Source of the DNA: Climacium dendroides
Taxonomy: Eukaryota; Streptophyta; Bryopsida; Hypnales; Climaciaceae
Direction of reading: 5' to 3'
Assembly (NCBI GenBank): GCA_950106755.1
Contig: OX467082.1
Location: 28,892,001 to 28,956,000 of the forward strand
Length of the DNA: 64,000 nt
Shown here: positions 37,680 through 48,866 of the stretch, piece by piece
Layout: every line of letters begins with the position of its first letter
How positions within the stretch are numbered: the first letter of the stretch is position 1
The notes under the pieces: model-generated
What the model was told of the DNA's origin: nothing
The model's database searches: none
Seen by the model: the letters and a program-made list of their open reading frames with translations, nothing else
Position numbers and translations under genes: made by a program

Positions 37680-38236
37680 TAGCATTCCAATGACAAGGAT
37701 AGGTACTTCCAGGGTATTATAAGCACGCAGTACGTGGTGGACCTCATCATCATGGATGCCTTCAAAGGTCTCCATGTGCCAATGGTGTTGGTTCCTCCTT
37801 GCCCAATTTCCAAGTGGAACAAGTTCAAAAAAGACTACCTTTTTCCTATCTTTGACTTCACTCAAGAGTACCTCCACAATAATGGCAGTTGGTGCTAGGT
37901 ATACGAATATTATTGTTCAAGTTTTTTGTGTCATGTGTCATCATATGGTAGCATTTGAAGAGGATAAGGGTAATCTTTGACAGCCTCATAGCTTTGCCCA
38001 TGCCAACAGTTGTGGTTGGTCAAGTAGATCTACCAGGCTCTGATTTTGTAGCCATAAATTTGAGGATGACATTCATGGCTTGTGTGCTACATCCTCATCT
38101 TCTAAAAACTGGAAATGATTGTGTTGTAGAGTTAGATCCACAGACAAAAAAATTGAGGGCAGTTCAACTTCAGGTCATCATATTTGCATTACATGAACAT
38201 GATTGGCAGGTTCAAATTTTTTGGATTCATTTGTAG
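37680..38236 (+). pseudogene. Partial second copy of the methyltransferase-like gene
   Basis: After a TGTAG acceptor-like site, the frame reads HSNDKDRYFQGIISTQYVVD, then LIIMDAFKGLHVPM, ISKWNKFKKDY and DFTQEYLHNNG before a stop. These align block for block with copy 1 at 34,930-35,130. A later block (37,955-38,236) carries EEDKG-type and IFDSLIALPMP segments that match the C-terminal piece of copy 1. Motif IV reads DAFKG, so it too has lost its catalytic signature. N-terminal exons are missing. Confidence 0.45.
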
Positions 38237-40480
38237 TATTGTTCAATTTTTAACATTAGATTTTGTGATCTTCAAATAGGATGCTATTTAAGTTGCTCCT
38301 CATTTTGTATATTGGGATTGTCAAACCAAGACACCATCTTTGTGAAAATCGTCGTGTATTTTCTTCAACCACTTGACATATTCATTGACCAACACTTTTG
38401 AACTCCATAACTGCTAGCCTTTTTTATCACAACATCATGAAGATGTGACTTTGGGTTAAAATAGGTGAACCTTGAACCCGAAAGAAACAACTTTGTATCA
38501 TTCTGATCATTTTGACCTACAGTTATCTAGAGCAATGGTGTTAGTTGATGAATATATTATGTGCTACAGAAAATACACAGTGATTGTTGCAAAGACTATT
38601 GTGTCATCCCTTCATTAACAATATTTTTTAAAATTCTTGGAATAGTGCAAGTGTTCACAGTATTTGAAGGGGTTTAAGCTGCATTAGAATCTGAAAACAA
38701 CAATTGATGTTCAATATCGAGCAAGTACTATGACAACTACTGATCCCAACCCTTTACTACACTAGCTATTCAAGATCTATACTATCCTAATTGGGTGGTA
38801 TGTATCTACGCACAATGCATTAGTGATTAAAATTGTTATCCCTTCTTTGAATCGAATGATCTTATTCCACTTTACCTACTCAAAATACAAATATATCAAT
38901 TTTCAATTTTATATATGCTTTACTATTCTATTGTTATGACTGTAATTGCCAAGCTTTTCATGCAATTGTTACTTTCACTTCTATCCTGAACTCAGTCACA
39001 CCCTAACTCTTCTTAAATTCCATGCCTATAGATTATAGTAAGATATTCACGGCTATGAATCTGAAGTATGCATTCCAAATTCCAACCCCCAATTATAGGC
39101 TTTCACACACTTCCATGGTCATAGGATCCTATATTTCTATGGGTCATGACCTTTTGTAGTACTAAAATACCAAGTTCAATTCAACAATGGGAATATCTTG
39201 AACTTTAATTGATTTCCATTTATTTCATCATAAACTTTCATCCAAATTCCACCCACATTCATCCATTTTCATCCACTTTCATCCATTTTCCATTAACATT
39301 CATCCATTTAAAAATCCACTTTCATTCATTTTTTCATCCACTATCACATTTTTATAATCCTATTTTTTTCCTTAATCGCTCTTTTTTCTTCCAATATTAT
39401 CGCTCCCTGCTCATTAATCCCTGCTTCCCGCTTGCTGCCCCCCGCTCGCATACCAGCATTCCCCCCTTACATGGTAACTAATTTCATATGTTTGAACATG
39501 ATGGTACAATTACTTTGTCAAAATCAAATTAAAATATAAAGATATCCATTTCTTCAAAGTTTGGCCATATAACAGTTTTCATTGATCATATTTTTGTTAC
39601 TTAAGGGGGTGTTTTTTAATATGAAAGGTGTGCATATGGATGTTCCCTACACATCCATGCAATCAAATTAAAAAAAAAATTCACCAATTATATTCAATAG
39701 AATATTATGTAAACCCACAAAAATTGACTTAAAAAATTCATTAAAAATAGAATTTTGCTTTTTTTGAAACTAAAATTTGGTATACTTGATTGGAATTGGA
39801 TAAGAATTATGTGATATTTTTGCAAGACTAAAAAAACCAATTTTATTCTATATTATGTACAAATCTTTGGATGGCTCCACAAAGTAGTTTGTAAGCTTTC
39901 AATACCCAACTATACATAGAGTGATGATGGTGATTTTAGATTAGTGGCACATTTGGAGGTGCCCACCTAGATGAATCACTCTATTTGCAGAAAATTGATT
40001 GTTCATTGCAAGTCTCTCTCCCAACTTACTCTATGCTCTATGTAATTAGAGGTGTGCAATTGTCATATGCATTGACCCTCAAATGAACTTTTCAATGACA
40101 ATTATGAAAGTTGATCGTGAATTCTTCTCCAATTTGTACAAGGGTTATTAGAGGAACGCTTAACTTACACTAGTACAAAATATATACAACATCAATCTCT
40201 ATTAGAACCCCAATTTGGGTATTTTAAGGAGTTTCATCCCGTACTTTTCTTTAACATCTTCAAACTCCAACTCTTTGACCTTCATTTTAAGCACTTTAGA
40301 ATAAACTCTGATTTCTCAAAAATTTCTCTCTTGGGGTGTACTGTAACTAGAAATGCTTAAAATTTTCACATGTCTCAAATTGTCAAATTAACCCTCAAAT
40401 GGCATCGTTAAATAAGTCTTTTTTAAAATCTACTTTAACAAAATATGTGTAATGATTATATGTCTCAATCCACAAATCAA
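38237..40480. other. Gene-free stretch
   Basis: AT-rich. Contains a minisatellite of TTCATCCA-type units at about 39,236-39,350 that creates a spurious histidine/proline-rich open frame. No gene supported. Confidence 0.6.
39236..39350. repeat. TTCATCCA minisatellite
   Basis: About ten imperfect TTCATCCA(T/C)TT units in close succession. Confidence 0.75.
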
Positions 40481-40870
40481 TCCTTTAAATCCTAAAGGAT
40501 TGAAGCCTTATTTTCATCAAATAACGAGTAAAAAATTGTCATTTCTATTGCAAAGAGCAAAAAACTTTGAAAATTGTTTTGATTGCATGTTTATCTACAC
40601 AAACTTCACTAGACTAGTATACAAATGTGTAAAAGAAGTTTTTAAAACTTTGATTGTGTAGATTGTAAGATATTTGCATTTAAAGTGATCAAAGTGGAAT
40701 TTTTTTGCACCTTGTGTGATTAGATAAATAATAAGGCTTCGAATCTTTTTGAATTAAATTTTTTGCACCTTGTGTGACTAAATCAATAATAAGGCTTTGA
40801 ATCTTCTTGTCTTAAATTTTTTGTACTATGCATGCTGATTTTATAATTTTTTATAAAATTCAATAAGAAT
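40481..40870 (-). mobile_element. Fragment of the AACCCCTAAAG-end element family
   Basis: Inverted relative to 3,957-5,366 and 56,491-57,423. It contains TTTCTATTGCAAAGAGCAAA, the reverse complement of the conserved right-end block, and CCTTTAAATCCTAAAGG at the outer edge. An internal segment with TTTTTTGCACCTTGTGTGA is duplicated in tandem (about 40,698 and 40,760). Confidence 0.5.
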
Positions 40871-40957
40871 TGTATTGAGAATCTAACAAAAAAACAATTG
40901 ATCTCATTCTTTAAAAAAATATTGTATAGGAATAGGTATGAGATAAAAGGAAAAATT

Positions 40958-41152
40958 TACTACAAGAGAAAGGAATGTTTCAAATATAATCCTAGTAGTA
41001 GTCTTATAAGTAATGACTTTTTACAAGATTTTTAGTAAAATATTATTGAAACACATGTTTAATAAAATTTTACTAAAAATCTCGTATAAGGTAATTACTC
41101 ATAGAACTATACTACTAAGACTATACTTAAAACACCCCTTTTTCTTGTAGTG
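40958..41152. mobile_element. CACTA MITE with ATT duplication
   Basis: A 195-bp, nearly fully palindromic element. The right end in reverse complement reads CACTACAAGAAAAAGGGG; the left reads TACTACAAGAGAAAGG. It is flanked by ATT on both sides, the 3-bp duplication expected of CACTA transposons. No coding capacity. Confidence 0.8.
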
Positions 41153-41399
41153 ATTATAACATTCATATCTCTAACTAAAACTGGAATTGAAATATATTAA
41201 TTCCAATGATGAGATTGTTCTACCAAGCAAGCTAAACCATGAGCAACTTATTTTTTTGAAACATTCTAAAAAGTGAGTTAAAAAATGAATCCAATATGTT
41301 ATTTTCTCTTTGATTGTTCCCCAAATAAGATACTCTATAATTTCCATATTACTAATCCAAATGGAATGAATCAAAGCTCTCTATGCCCACAAAGATAAA

Positions 41400-41574
41400 C
41401 ACTAAAAAAAATAAGGATATAAATGACTTTAGTTGTCCACAATGATTGTAATTGTCTACAATGACTGTAGTAGTCATTTTTTGTTCATAATGACTCCAAA
41501 ATAGTCATTTGTAGTCATTGTTGTACTTGCAATCATTGTAGACAAGTCATTTATACCCTTGTTTTTTTGTAGTG
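41400..41574. mobile_element. CACTA MITE with AAA duplication
   Basis: A 175-bp element starting CACTAAAAAAAATAAGG and ending, in reverse complement, CACTACAAAAAAACAAGG. Both ends continue into TATAAATGACTT. It is flanked by AAA on both sides. The interior has several short GTCATT / AATGACT words in both orientations. Confidence 0.75.
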
Positions 41575-41946
41575 AAAATGTTTTGAGAATCAAATTTTTT
41601 TCATTACTAATTCAAATTTTTTGTGTTTTCTTTTTCTTACCCAATGAACTCTATTTTGTACTTAGGATGGCATAACTTTTGCTCTTGAGCATCAATTGGA
41701 ATAAAAACCATATTCCTAGAAAGCTAATGTATTTTTCTATCTTTAGAAAAATTCAAACAATCACATCAAAAAATAAAATCTTAGAAACCACCCAAACTTT
41801 CATTTGTCTTCTAAGGAGGCACTAACTTTTGAGGGTTAATGACATTGCCTCTAAAGGCATAGGATACTTGGTACCCAATAATGACTTTGCTACAAAACAC
41901 AAATGACCACTTTTGCTACTCTACCTAGTTATTGTTATTAAATTGG

Positions 41947-41948
<2 letters not shown>

Positions 41949-42013
<65 letters not shown>

Positions 42014-42030
42014 TTTTTTTTTTTTTTTTT
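41949..42030. repeat. (AT)n microsatellite followed by poly-T
   Basis: About 60 bp of uninterrupted TA dinucleotides, then about 21 T. Assembly length here may be unreliable. Confidence 0.9.
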
Positions 42031-42041
42031 CTTGTTCACAA

Positions 42042-42220
42042 GTGAAAGGCAGAGGTTTCAACGCATTAAGGATCATGACATTTGAATACCATATGCAAAT
42101 ATTATAAAGGATCAATGAAAGTCTTTTTTGATAGATGTTCTAAAACTGATCCTTCAATATAGGTACATATTGGTTTTGGAGATGTATGCAGAGTAATGAT
42201 GGTGGTTATAGGTAGGGTAC
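42042..42220 (+). repeat. Dispersed repeat, copy 2
   Basis: Second copy of the repeat at 15,068-15,240, same orientation. It is followed by a segment (ATGATGGTGGTTATAGG...) weakly similar to 39,910-39,990. Confidence 0.5.
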
Positions 42221-43019
42221 AATTTTGGGTGTTTTTGGGTGTACCCATCTTGGAGGCAACAACACTCTTTTTATAGGGCCTAGTTCAATCTTAGTATGAA
42301 TATAATGAAGTAAAGTTCTCCCTTTACCTTCATTTCTTGCACTTCTGTGCATTTGTGTAGAAGAACACTCAGTCTACATTGGTACTCCCCAATCGCATGC
42401 TTCCAATTCATTTCATTTTTTCTAGTTTTACTCTGAAAGATGTATTGCCTTAGTTTACAGATTCAAAACCATTGAAACAAATAATATTCCAAAATATCAA
42501 ATTCCCACATATCATTCTTTCACTGACTGAAAAGTTCAAAACCTTGGCTTGACGATCTTAGAGTCATCAATGCCACTAATTCTATAATTCCTATAACGTC
42601 ATGTTACAATTTTATTAGAAATGAGAAATTCTATCTTCAGAATGCTGTGACATAAAATGCTACTCATTTTCATTGGGCACCATAACTTTGTACGTTTAAA
42701 AACCATTGCTTAGTTTCTCCCATTGTAGACTATAATAAGTATTCAGAGCAAACAATGCAAAATGAACATCAGTGAAAGAGAAAAGGGCTCTCGGCTCTTT
42801 TGAGAGAGCCCAGGGCGGTGATTGGTATTGGCGGCGACTGTGGAAACAGGGCCTAGGATTCTGAGAATGAATCCTTTCTTCGTGTAAACAATAGGCCACC
42901 TTGCTTCAAATCTGTTGTGATGCGAGTCAACCTTTTGGACGTGAGCTCCGTGGGAATTTGGGATCTAAAGTGGAGAATCTCTTCATCCACTCGATTATGG
43001 TTTCGAAGCGGCTGCGTGG

Positions 43020-46000
43020 TCAAACTTGTCGTTCAGCTGCGGCTTGGTTCAATTGCAACAACGTGGTGTAAACTTGGATGACCTTGCTCATAGTGAAGAA
43101 CAACCACTCGGAATCCAGATGCGCTAAAAACTTGGAGTCATCAAGTTTGGAGATGACCAACGCGCCTGGATTCGCAAAAGCCAACTGCAACCACCGGAGA
43201 AAAGACAAAAGCCCCATTCAGATGCTCTGCTCTGATTAATCGCAAAAGATACAAACCAGAAAGCTTACAACTAAATTGAACAGAGTTTTCAGTGAAATTA
43301 GATTGATTCAAGAACTTTCAGACAACATCATTAAAGGAAATCTTCTCTGTGATTTGTAGACTGAGAGACGTACATATCATCCAAGTAAACATAAGAGACC
43401 TCCCTGTGGAACTTATTATGGAGAGAGCTCCGCGTGATCCTTATCACCAAAGGGACTTACAATAAATCTTAGTAAAGATGGTCCCTATAAGGATCCCTGA
43501 AAGTTCCTGAAACAATCTAACTGTATGTTCAACACACTCCTCAAGTAAGAAGGTAATGACTAGAATCAATCAATGTTGGCCTGAATAATTTTGATTACCC
43601 ATATGTTCTTTCGCTTCAGAGTCTTTTCCAGATCCTCAAAGGCAATGATCCCACTTGTATCAATATTTGTAACAGCTGTATCACAAGAAAAACACTCACT
43701 CGTCATGAATTAATCACCAAAAGCAGGGCAAGAGAAACTCTAAACCTGCAAAGTACAGGGGTTTTAGAGTTGAGGCTTACGGGTCGAGTCCACAATAAGG
43801 TACTGAATCTGGGCTCCTCCAGTTTCTGCCACTTTTGGGGTCTCCTCCTGAAAGTAATGGTGGATCTTATCATGGATGCGGTTGGAGTTGGAGAAACAAA
43901 TGGCAGCGTCCACATGGATGGCCAGGACGCCAGGCACAAGAGCGGCATTGGGATATTGCGTCACATTGCGGTACACATTCATCACCACGGTCCCAAGGCG
44001 AGCTGTATGTGGTCGTGTAACGTTGTACAGAATCTTGACCAAAGAGAAACACACCTGTTGAGATTTCCCAACCAACTGATACACCAGTCAATAACATGGG
44101 ACAGCAGTATAAAGGACCCGCAATGCAGACCTGTAAATATTCTCGAGGGTAAGTAATTAAGGCAACAAAGTCCTATCCAAAGTATAGATAACTCTAGGTG
44201 TGTTCATAACAAAACAGAGATCAGTCCTTAGGGGAGCCCTTTTTCGTAAGCAGGACGATCTGCACAGCCAAGTGGCTGTCCCAAACTTATTACAAACTCT
44301 ACTAGCAACATTCCATAGCCTTTGAAAAATTGAGAATCCTTTGAAGAGCACCCTGAAGTTGGGACCAAAGAAGTTCATCTGCAAGGTGTCCTCAAAGAAT
44401 AAGCGAAGATGAAGAAACCCTATAGCATGATGGAATACCTCCTCCGGATCTTCTACAATATAAACTAGTCAATAACACAAATGAATAGGTTCAAGTGAAG
44501 TTCTTTTATTCTTACGAAGGAGACGAATTCAGCAACTGCCAACCCACCATGAATTGAAAGCCGTTGTCAAATGTAGTACTTACTCCGTCCACAAATGAGT
44601 GTCCAATTAGGACCTCATGTTTTTAAGGCTGGTTTGAGTGGGTACGGAGGCTTTTTTGTGTTCAATTTTAATTCAGGTTGCGATGAACACATGCAATGTT
44701 CTTCATTGATTCTGATAGTATAAAATTTGGAAACCTTCTGAATTACGCCTTTCACAATATGATCAATGAAATGGCATCAAAAGATTTCAACGAAACAGCC
44801 AACACTTATTTCTGGAAGGAGGGAGTAAGCCGCCCTGCAACCGCGAAGGAGAGATGGCCAACTTACAGCAACGAGAAGTCCAATTTCGACGGAGACGAAG
44901 AAGACGCCAATGAATGCACCCAAGCAAGCGAGGAAATCAAACTTGTCAATCTTCCAGATGAGCCACGCGGCTCGCAAGTCGATCAGTGAGAGCACCGCGG
45001 AGATGATAATGATAGACAGGATGGTGTTGGGCGTGTACTTGAACAACGGCGTGAGTACCAACAGCGTGATCAGCACCACTATTGACATTATGACATTGGA
45101 CATGGCTATGTTCACGCCTGCCTGGTACTTCACGGCTGACCTCGAGAATGAGCCTGTCACCACACGAAGGTTCACGTCGTAAACATGTAACAACATTTAA
45201 CAGAATTTGAACTCAGCTTTACATTTCTACAAGAACATGTTGAATCAACAGAGAATAATTTTGAAATTTAGCCAGGGATTCAGGATATTAAATTGACCAA
45301 TTCCATTGACTGTATTGTGAAGAAAAGAATTCAGTTGGGGCCAAATCATTAGAATCAGTTGAAGAACATCACTTGTGCTGATAACAATAGAGAAATCGGA
45401 TACAAGAAAGTTTCCACATGACTTTCTCAAAAATGCTGAAAAAACATGAGAATCAATTTCGGTCCATTAGGGGTTAAGCCATTTGAGCACCATTATTAGC
45501 CAATCAAGATAAATCTTTTAGGGTTTGGGGCTTAAGGATCCATACTGGAGACGATGTAGCACGAGGTGACAGAGCGGCAGAGGTTCATGACGCCGAAGGC
45601 AATCAACCCAGTCTTTGCTTCCGCGGTAGCGAAGGACCCGGGGAGAAAGAATTGATGCGCAGAGACAGGATCAGTTCCCTTCTTGATGTGTCCCACCTAC
45701 ACCACAATTCGGAAACAAAGAATCTCAGAAATCATTTCGACAGATAATAAAACTTGGAGCAGGCAACAACACATTTTCCAAAACAAGACTGATCGATTTT
45801 CAGGTTTGGAAACACCCTCACAATCTTGACGCCGTGTTTGTCAGTCCTTGTGAGAAACACGAACAGGGTCGAAAGGATCGCAGAAGTGCGGGGAGCTATT
45901 GCAGACACCCAGAACAGTTTCTTCTTCTTCTTCTTCTGACCGTGAGACAGATGAATTGAACTTCTCTCATTAGCTTGATGTTGCACCTTGGACACAATCA

Positions 46001-47810
46001 AGGACACCAGAAGGTGTTAGTTGCACATAGAAAATACTGATTTGAAACTTGAACTCTTTGATTCTTGTGTAGTTGCGATGGAAGGCAGTAGAAGGGGATA
46101 ACATTTTCTACATGGTAGTGGTGCATACCAGAATTTTTCTGGCAATCAGAAACCCCAAGAAGGCAAGTCCGATCACTATCGATCGCCAATTCCACTGCGG
46201 GTGCATGTTCACGGTAATCATCAGAGCACTAAAACATTATTTAGCGAGTTCCAGCAGGGTCCCTCTGTCTTTCATAAAAACAGAGGCCAGTGAGATGTAA
46301 GCCAGAAAGAGAAAGAAAGGTACCTCATCAATGTGCCCAAACACAGAGTTCATGACCGAGATGAAGTCCGTTTCCGACGTGAAGTGGGTGATATTGAGCA
46401 ACTCTTTCAGTCGCTGCAGAGCAGTGGTGACGGCAGCACCCGCCATGAATCCTACTACGACTGCATGGGAGAGAAACTCGGTGACAAACTCCAACCTGGA
46501 CAAGAGGAGAGAAGAAAAAACCACAGAAATTCGTTTCTTTTAGAAACATATAATACACAAATCTCTTAACAAAGTTGAATCTCCATACATTGCATCTAAT
46601 GACGTTGTCTTCGGGGACGAATGGGCTTCTAAATGCAATCACACATGTGGGAGTCGTCTAATCAGACATGTACAAAAAATATGACACGTTCTTAGGATGC
46701 TCAAGGAATGTGCAATTTTAGAGTCTCTTTAAGTGTAAATGGTTAAGCCTTACCGAAATACCCCCAACCCAGTCTGAAAAACTCCACAAAAGAAAGTCGC
46801 TGTGAAGGCCAGATTTAAATAGTCTTCTGGATTGTCAGTAGGACTGATCTCTTGCTTCAACAAAGTTCCTAGAAGAAGTGACACCACCGCGACAGGGACA
46901 ATGGCTATGTCGTGGGATCTTCCAAACACTGAGTAGGCTAAAGGAGGGACAAAACTGGAATCTGTTCCACACAAAGAACAAAAAAGAATTAAATATTGGA
47001 ATATTTCTCTAAATATGACACTAAACATCCTCAAAACACTGAGCAAAGCATCATAACATTCTACAAAACCTCTTCTTATTGTCATAAAAACGAACCCCTC
47101 ACACATGACAGGAAAAGGAATCCTTGACACCTTATTGAGCTCAATTTGAAACAAGGCAAGGCAATGAGCCAGCGTCTTCATCGCCGTGTGAGTCTGTCAG
47201 ACCTTTAATAATATTGCTTCATTTAGTCTGATTTGGCATGACTACATAACTTTTAGTTCACTCTTCTCAAACAATGAAATGCCACTACTAAATGAATAAT
47301 TGTATGATAGCCATGAAAAAAAAAAGAATAGGCAGACAGACTTCTTACGTAAGCCATTCGCAGGTGGTACGCCAGCCAGTCTTGCGTAACCAAGATCCTA
47401 CAATTGCATCAACAACAGGCCAAGTCGTTTTCGTGAGGCTCACATTGATGAAAACAAAAGATGCAATAGAATTCTGAACATGTAGTCTCTTTCTTTACCT
47501 GTGGAATTGCAAGGCTGGCAATGGCGCACCCAGTTATGAAATCAGCAAGTAACATTCTGCGTGTGCATGTGGTAATCCAGTCCAGAATAGGAAACAGGAA
47601 TTTGAGACCCAAGAGTCCTTTCTGGCGGCGGCTCAGACCCTTGAACTGATCCAGAGGTGCATCGTGGAAGAAAAACTCATACAACCCTGACCCTATAATT
47701 GCAAAATCGTTCCGTGTGGGAGGGACCTCCACTTTGTGAACTAAAGGCACTATCTCTGCATTGTTGCCATTGGGTTTACCATTGCCGTCTCGCTCTTCGT
47801 CGTGAGCCAT
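43020..47810 (-). CDS. SULTR: Sulfate transporter paralogue B, lacking a core membrane segment
   Basis: Member of the plant H+/sulfate symporter family (SLC26/SulP). Exons, high to low: 47,810-47,499; 47,397-47,349; 46,961-46,754; 46,495-46,324; 46,194-46,129; 45,935-45,822; 45,696-45,546; 45,153-44,867; 44,054-43,781; 43,675-43,599; 43,184-43,020. All junctions fit GT-AG, and the joined frame is 624 aa with no stop. The C-terminal STAS domain is kept, including NIDTSG. Compared with copy A, exon 7 is 93 bp shorter. Exactly 31 codons are missing, corresponding to A residues 337-367 with the [13 protein letters not shown] motif. The SLC26 signature is eroded: GLY became GLH, and [10 protein letters not shown] became GRSHDIAIVP. 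Two introns (after 46,754 and after 44,867) are absent from A. It may be expressed, but it is unlikely to transport normally. Confidence 0.8.
44577..44651. mobile_element. Possible Stowaway-like MITE remnant inside an intron
   Basis: CTCCGTCCACAAATGAGTGT at 44,583 closely resembles the CTCCxTCCG...AAGTGTC ends of plant Stowaway MITEs. The opposite end (reverse complement CCTCCGTACCCACTCA near 44,650) is only loosely similar. It lies in intron 8 of transporter B, an intron copy A does not have. Confidence 0.35.
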
Positions 47811-47956
47811 GACTTACTCCTTCCCTGCATTAATACACCCCCCAAAAGATTCAAACAATTGACCATCCAACTGAAAAAAAATGTAAGAAACAACGGATGA
47901 TTGCTTTCAAAGCGTCAAAGCTGATAGTCACGTGTGAAGTTCAAATCAAGAATCTC

Positions 47957-48690
47957 GAGCATGATCCAATTCACAAAAGCTTGCTAAAGCAGGGAGTAGA
48001 ACTTGCAGTTAGATGCATATATTGATGGCAGCAAGCTATACCATGCAATTTTAAGTACGCAGAAAGAGGTGGGCACTTCTGTACGTAAGAATTTATTTTA
48101 AAACAATGTTCGAACTCAATGAAACAACGCTAACCGAAAGAAGGAAGCTTCTTCTAAACATCAAACCTCAAACTCATGAATGAAGTTAACTCCAACGAGA
48201 GAAATCTTGAGAGTGACTCACTTCTGCAAAAGTTTGCAGAAGGAGAAAGTAAAGCTCTCCTGAATGCATGCTGATGGCAGTAAGCTCAACCATGCGAGTT
48301 TTGAGAATGCAAAAGAAGGTAAGCACTTCTGCAAACACTCATGGAAACAATGCTGAACGAAAACAGGAAAATCCTTCTAAATATCAAACCTCTAAATCAC
48401 GAATGATGTTTCCAAACGAGGGATCGTGACGATGACTCAACTTTGCAATTTAAAGGATCGAGAAACTAAAGCTCTCCTGACATGCCGATAAATGGTGGCA
48501 AGGTCATGAACCATGCAATTTTGAGAACGCAAAAGGAGGGAGGCACTTCTGTACGAAACAAAGCTCAACGAAAAAGACTCAAACTTTTTCTAAACCTCGA
48601 ACCTCAAAAACCAATTGTGAAGTTCCAGAAAAAGGAAGTAGTATCGAGAACGACCCAAAGTTGACGAATTAAAGGAACTGTCAGTTTCAG
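47957..48690 (-). repeat. About 3.2 tandem repeats of 217-252 bp upstream of transporter B
   Basis: Units start near 47,957, 48,209, 48,428 and 48,645 (partial). Each full unit contains a GGCAGCAAGCT / GGCAGTAAGCT-type word, then CCATGCAATTTT, AACGCAAAAG-type sequence and GGCACTTCTG, followed by TTCTAAA...CAAACCTC. Copies are roughly 70-80% alike by eye. They begin about 150 bp before the start codon of transporter B and so occupy its promoter or 5' leader. Confidence 0.75.
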
Positions 48691-48801
48691 AGAAGGCATC
48701 TATTGAGCTCGGTCATCATGCACTCCAAAACTTCCTCTCTCAATTCTAAGTCACTCACTCAGTCAGTTTTCCACAGTTCATGCAATCCTTCCGTACACAC
48801 G

Positions 48802-48866
48802 AGCCAGTGTTGTGGGCACTATTGCAAGCTTGATCAAACTCCCCAATAGTGCCCACAACACTGGCT
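48802..48866. ncRNA. Perfect 23-bp hairpin with 19-base loop (small-RNA-like)
   Basis: The left arm 48,802-48,824 (starting AGCCAGTGTTGTGGGCACTA) is the exact reverse complement of 48,844-48,866. Pairing stops abruptly on both sides. The arm length matches a plant small RNA, but the stem is shorter than known plant miRNA precursors. It does not equal miR395, the family known to target sulfate transporters. It may equally be a transposon relic. Confidence 0.35.

Larger units (their letters stand above)
41575..43019. other. Gene-free stretch downstream of sulfate transporter B
   Basis: Contains an (AT)n microsatellite with a following poly-T, and a dispersed repeat (42,042-42,220). Candidate AATAAA on the minus strand for the transporter lies at 42,611-42,616, about 400 bp beyond the stop codon. 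Confidence 0.55.

Noticed and set aside
43770..44156. 128-codon plus-strand open frame
   Set aside because: Antisense shadow of transporter B exon 9.
48802..48866. Identification of the hairpin as miR395
   Set aside because: The arm shares only a loose AGTGTT...GGG pattern with miR395; several mismatches and an indel.
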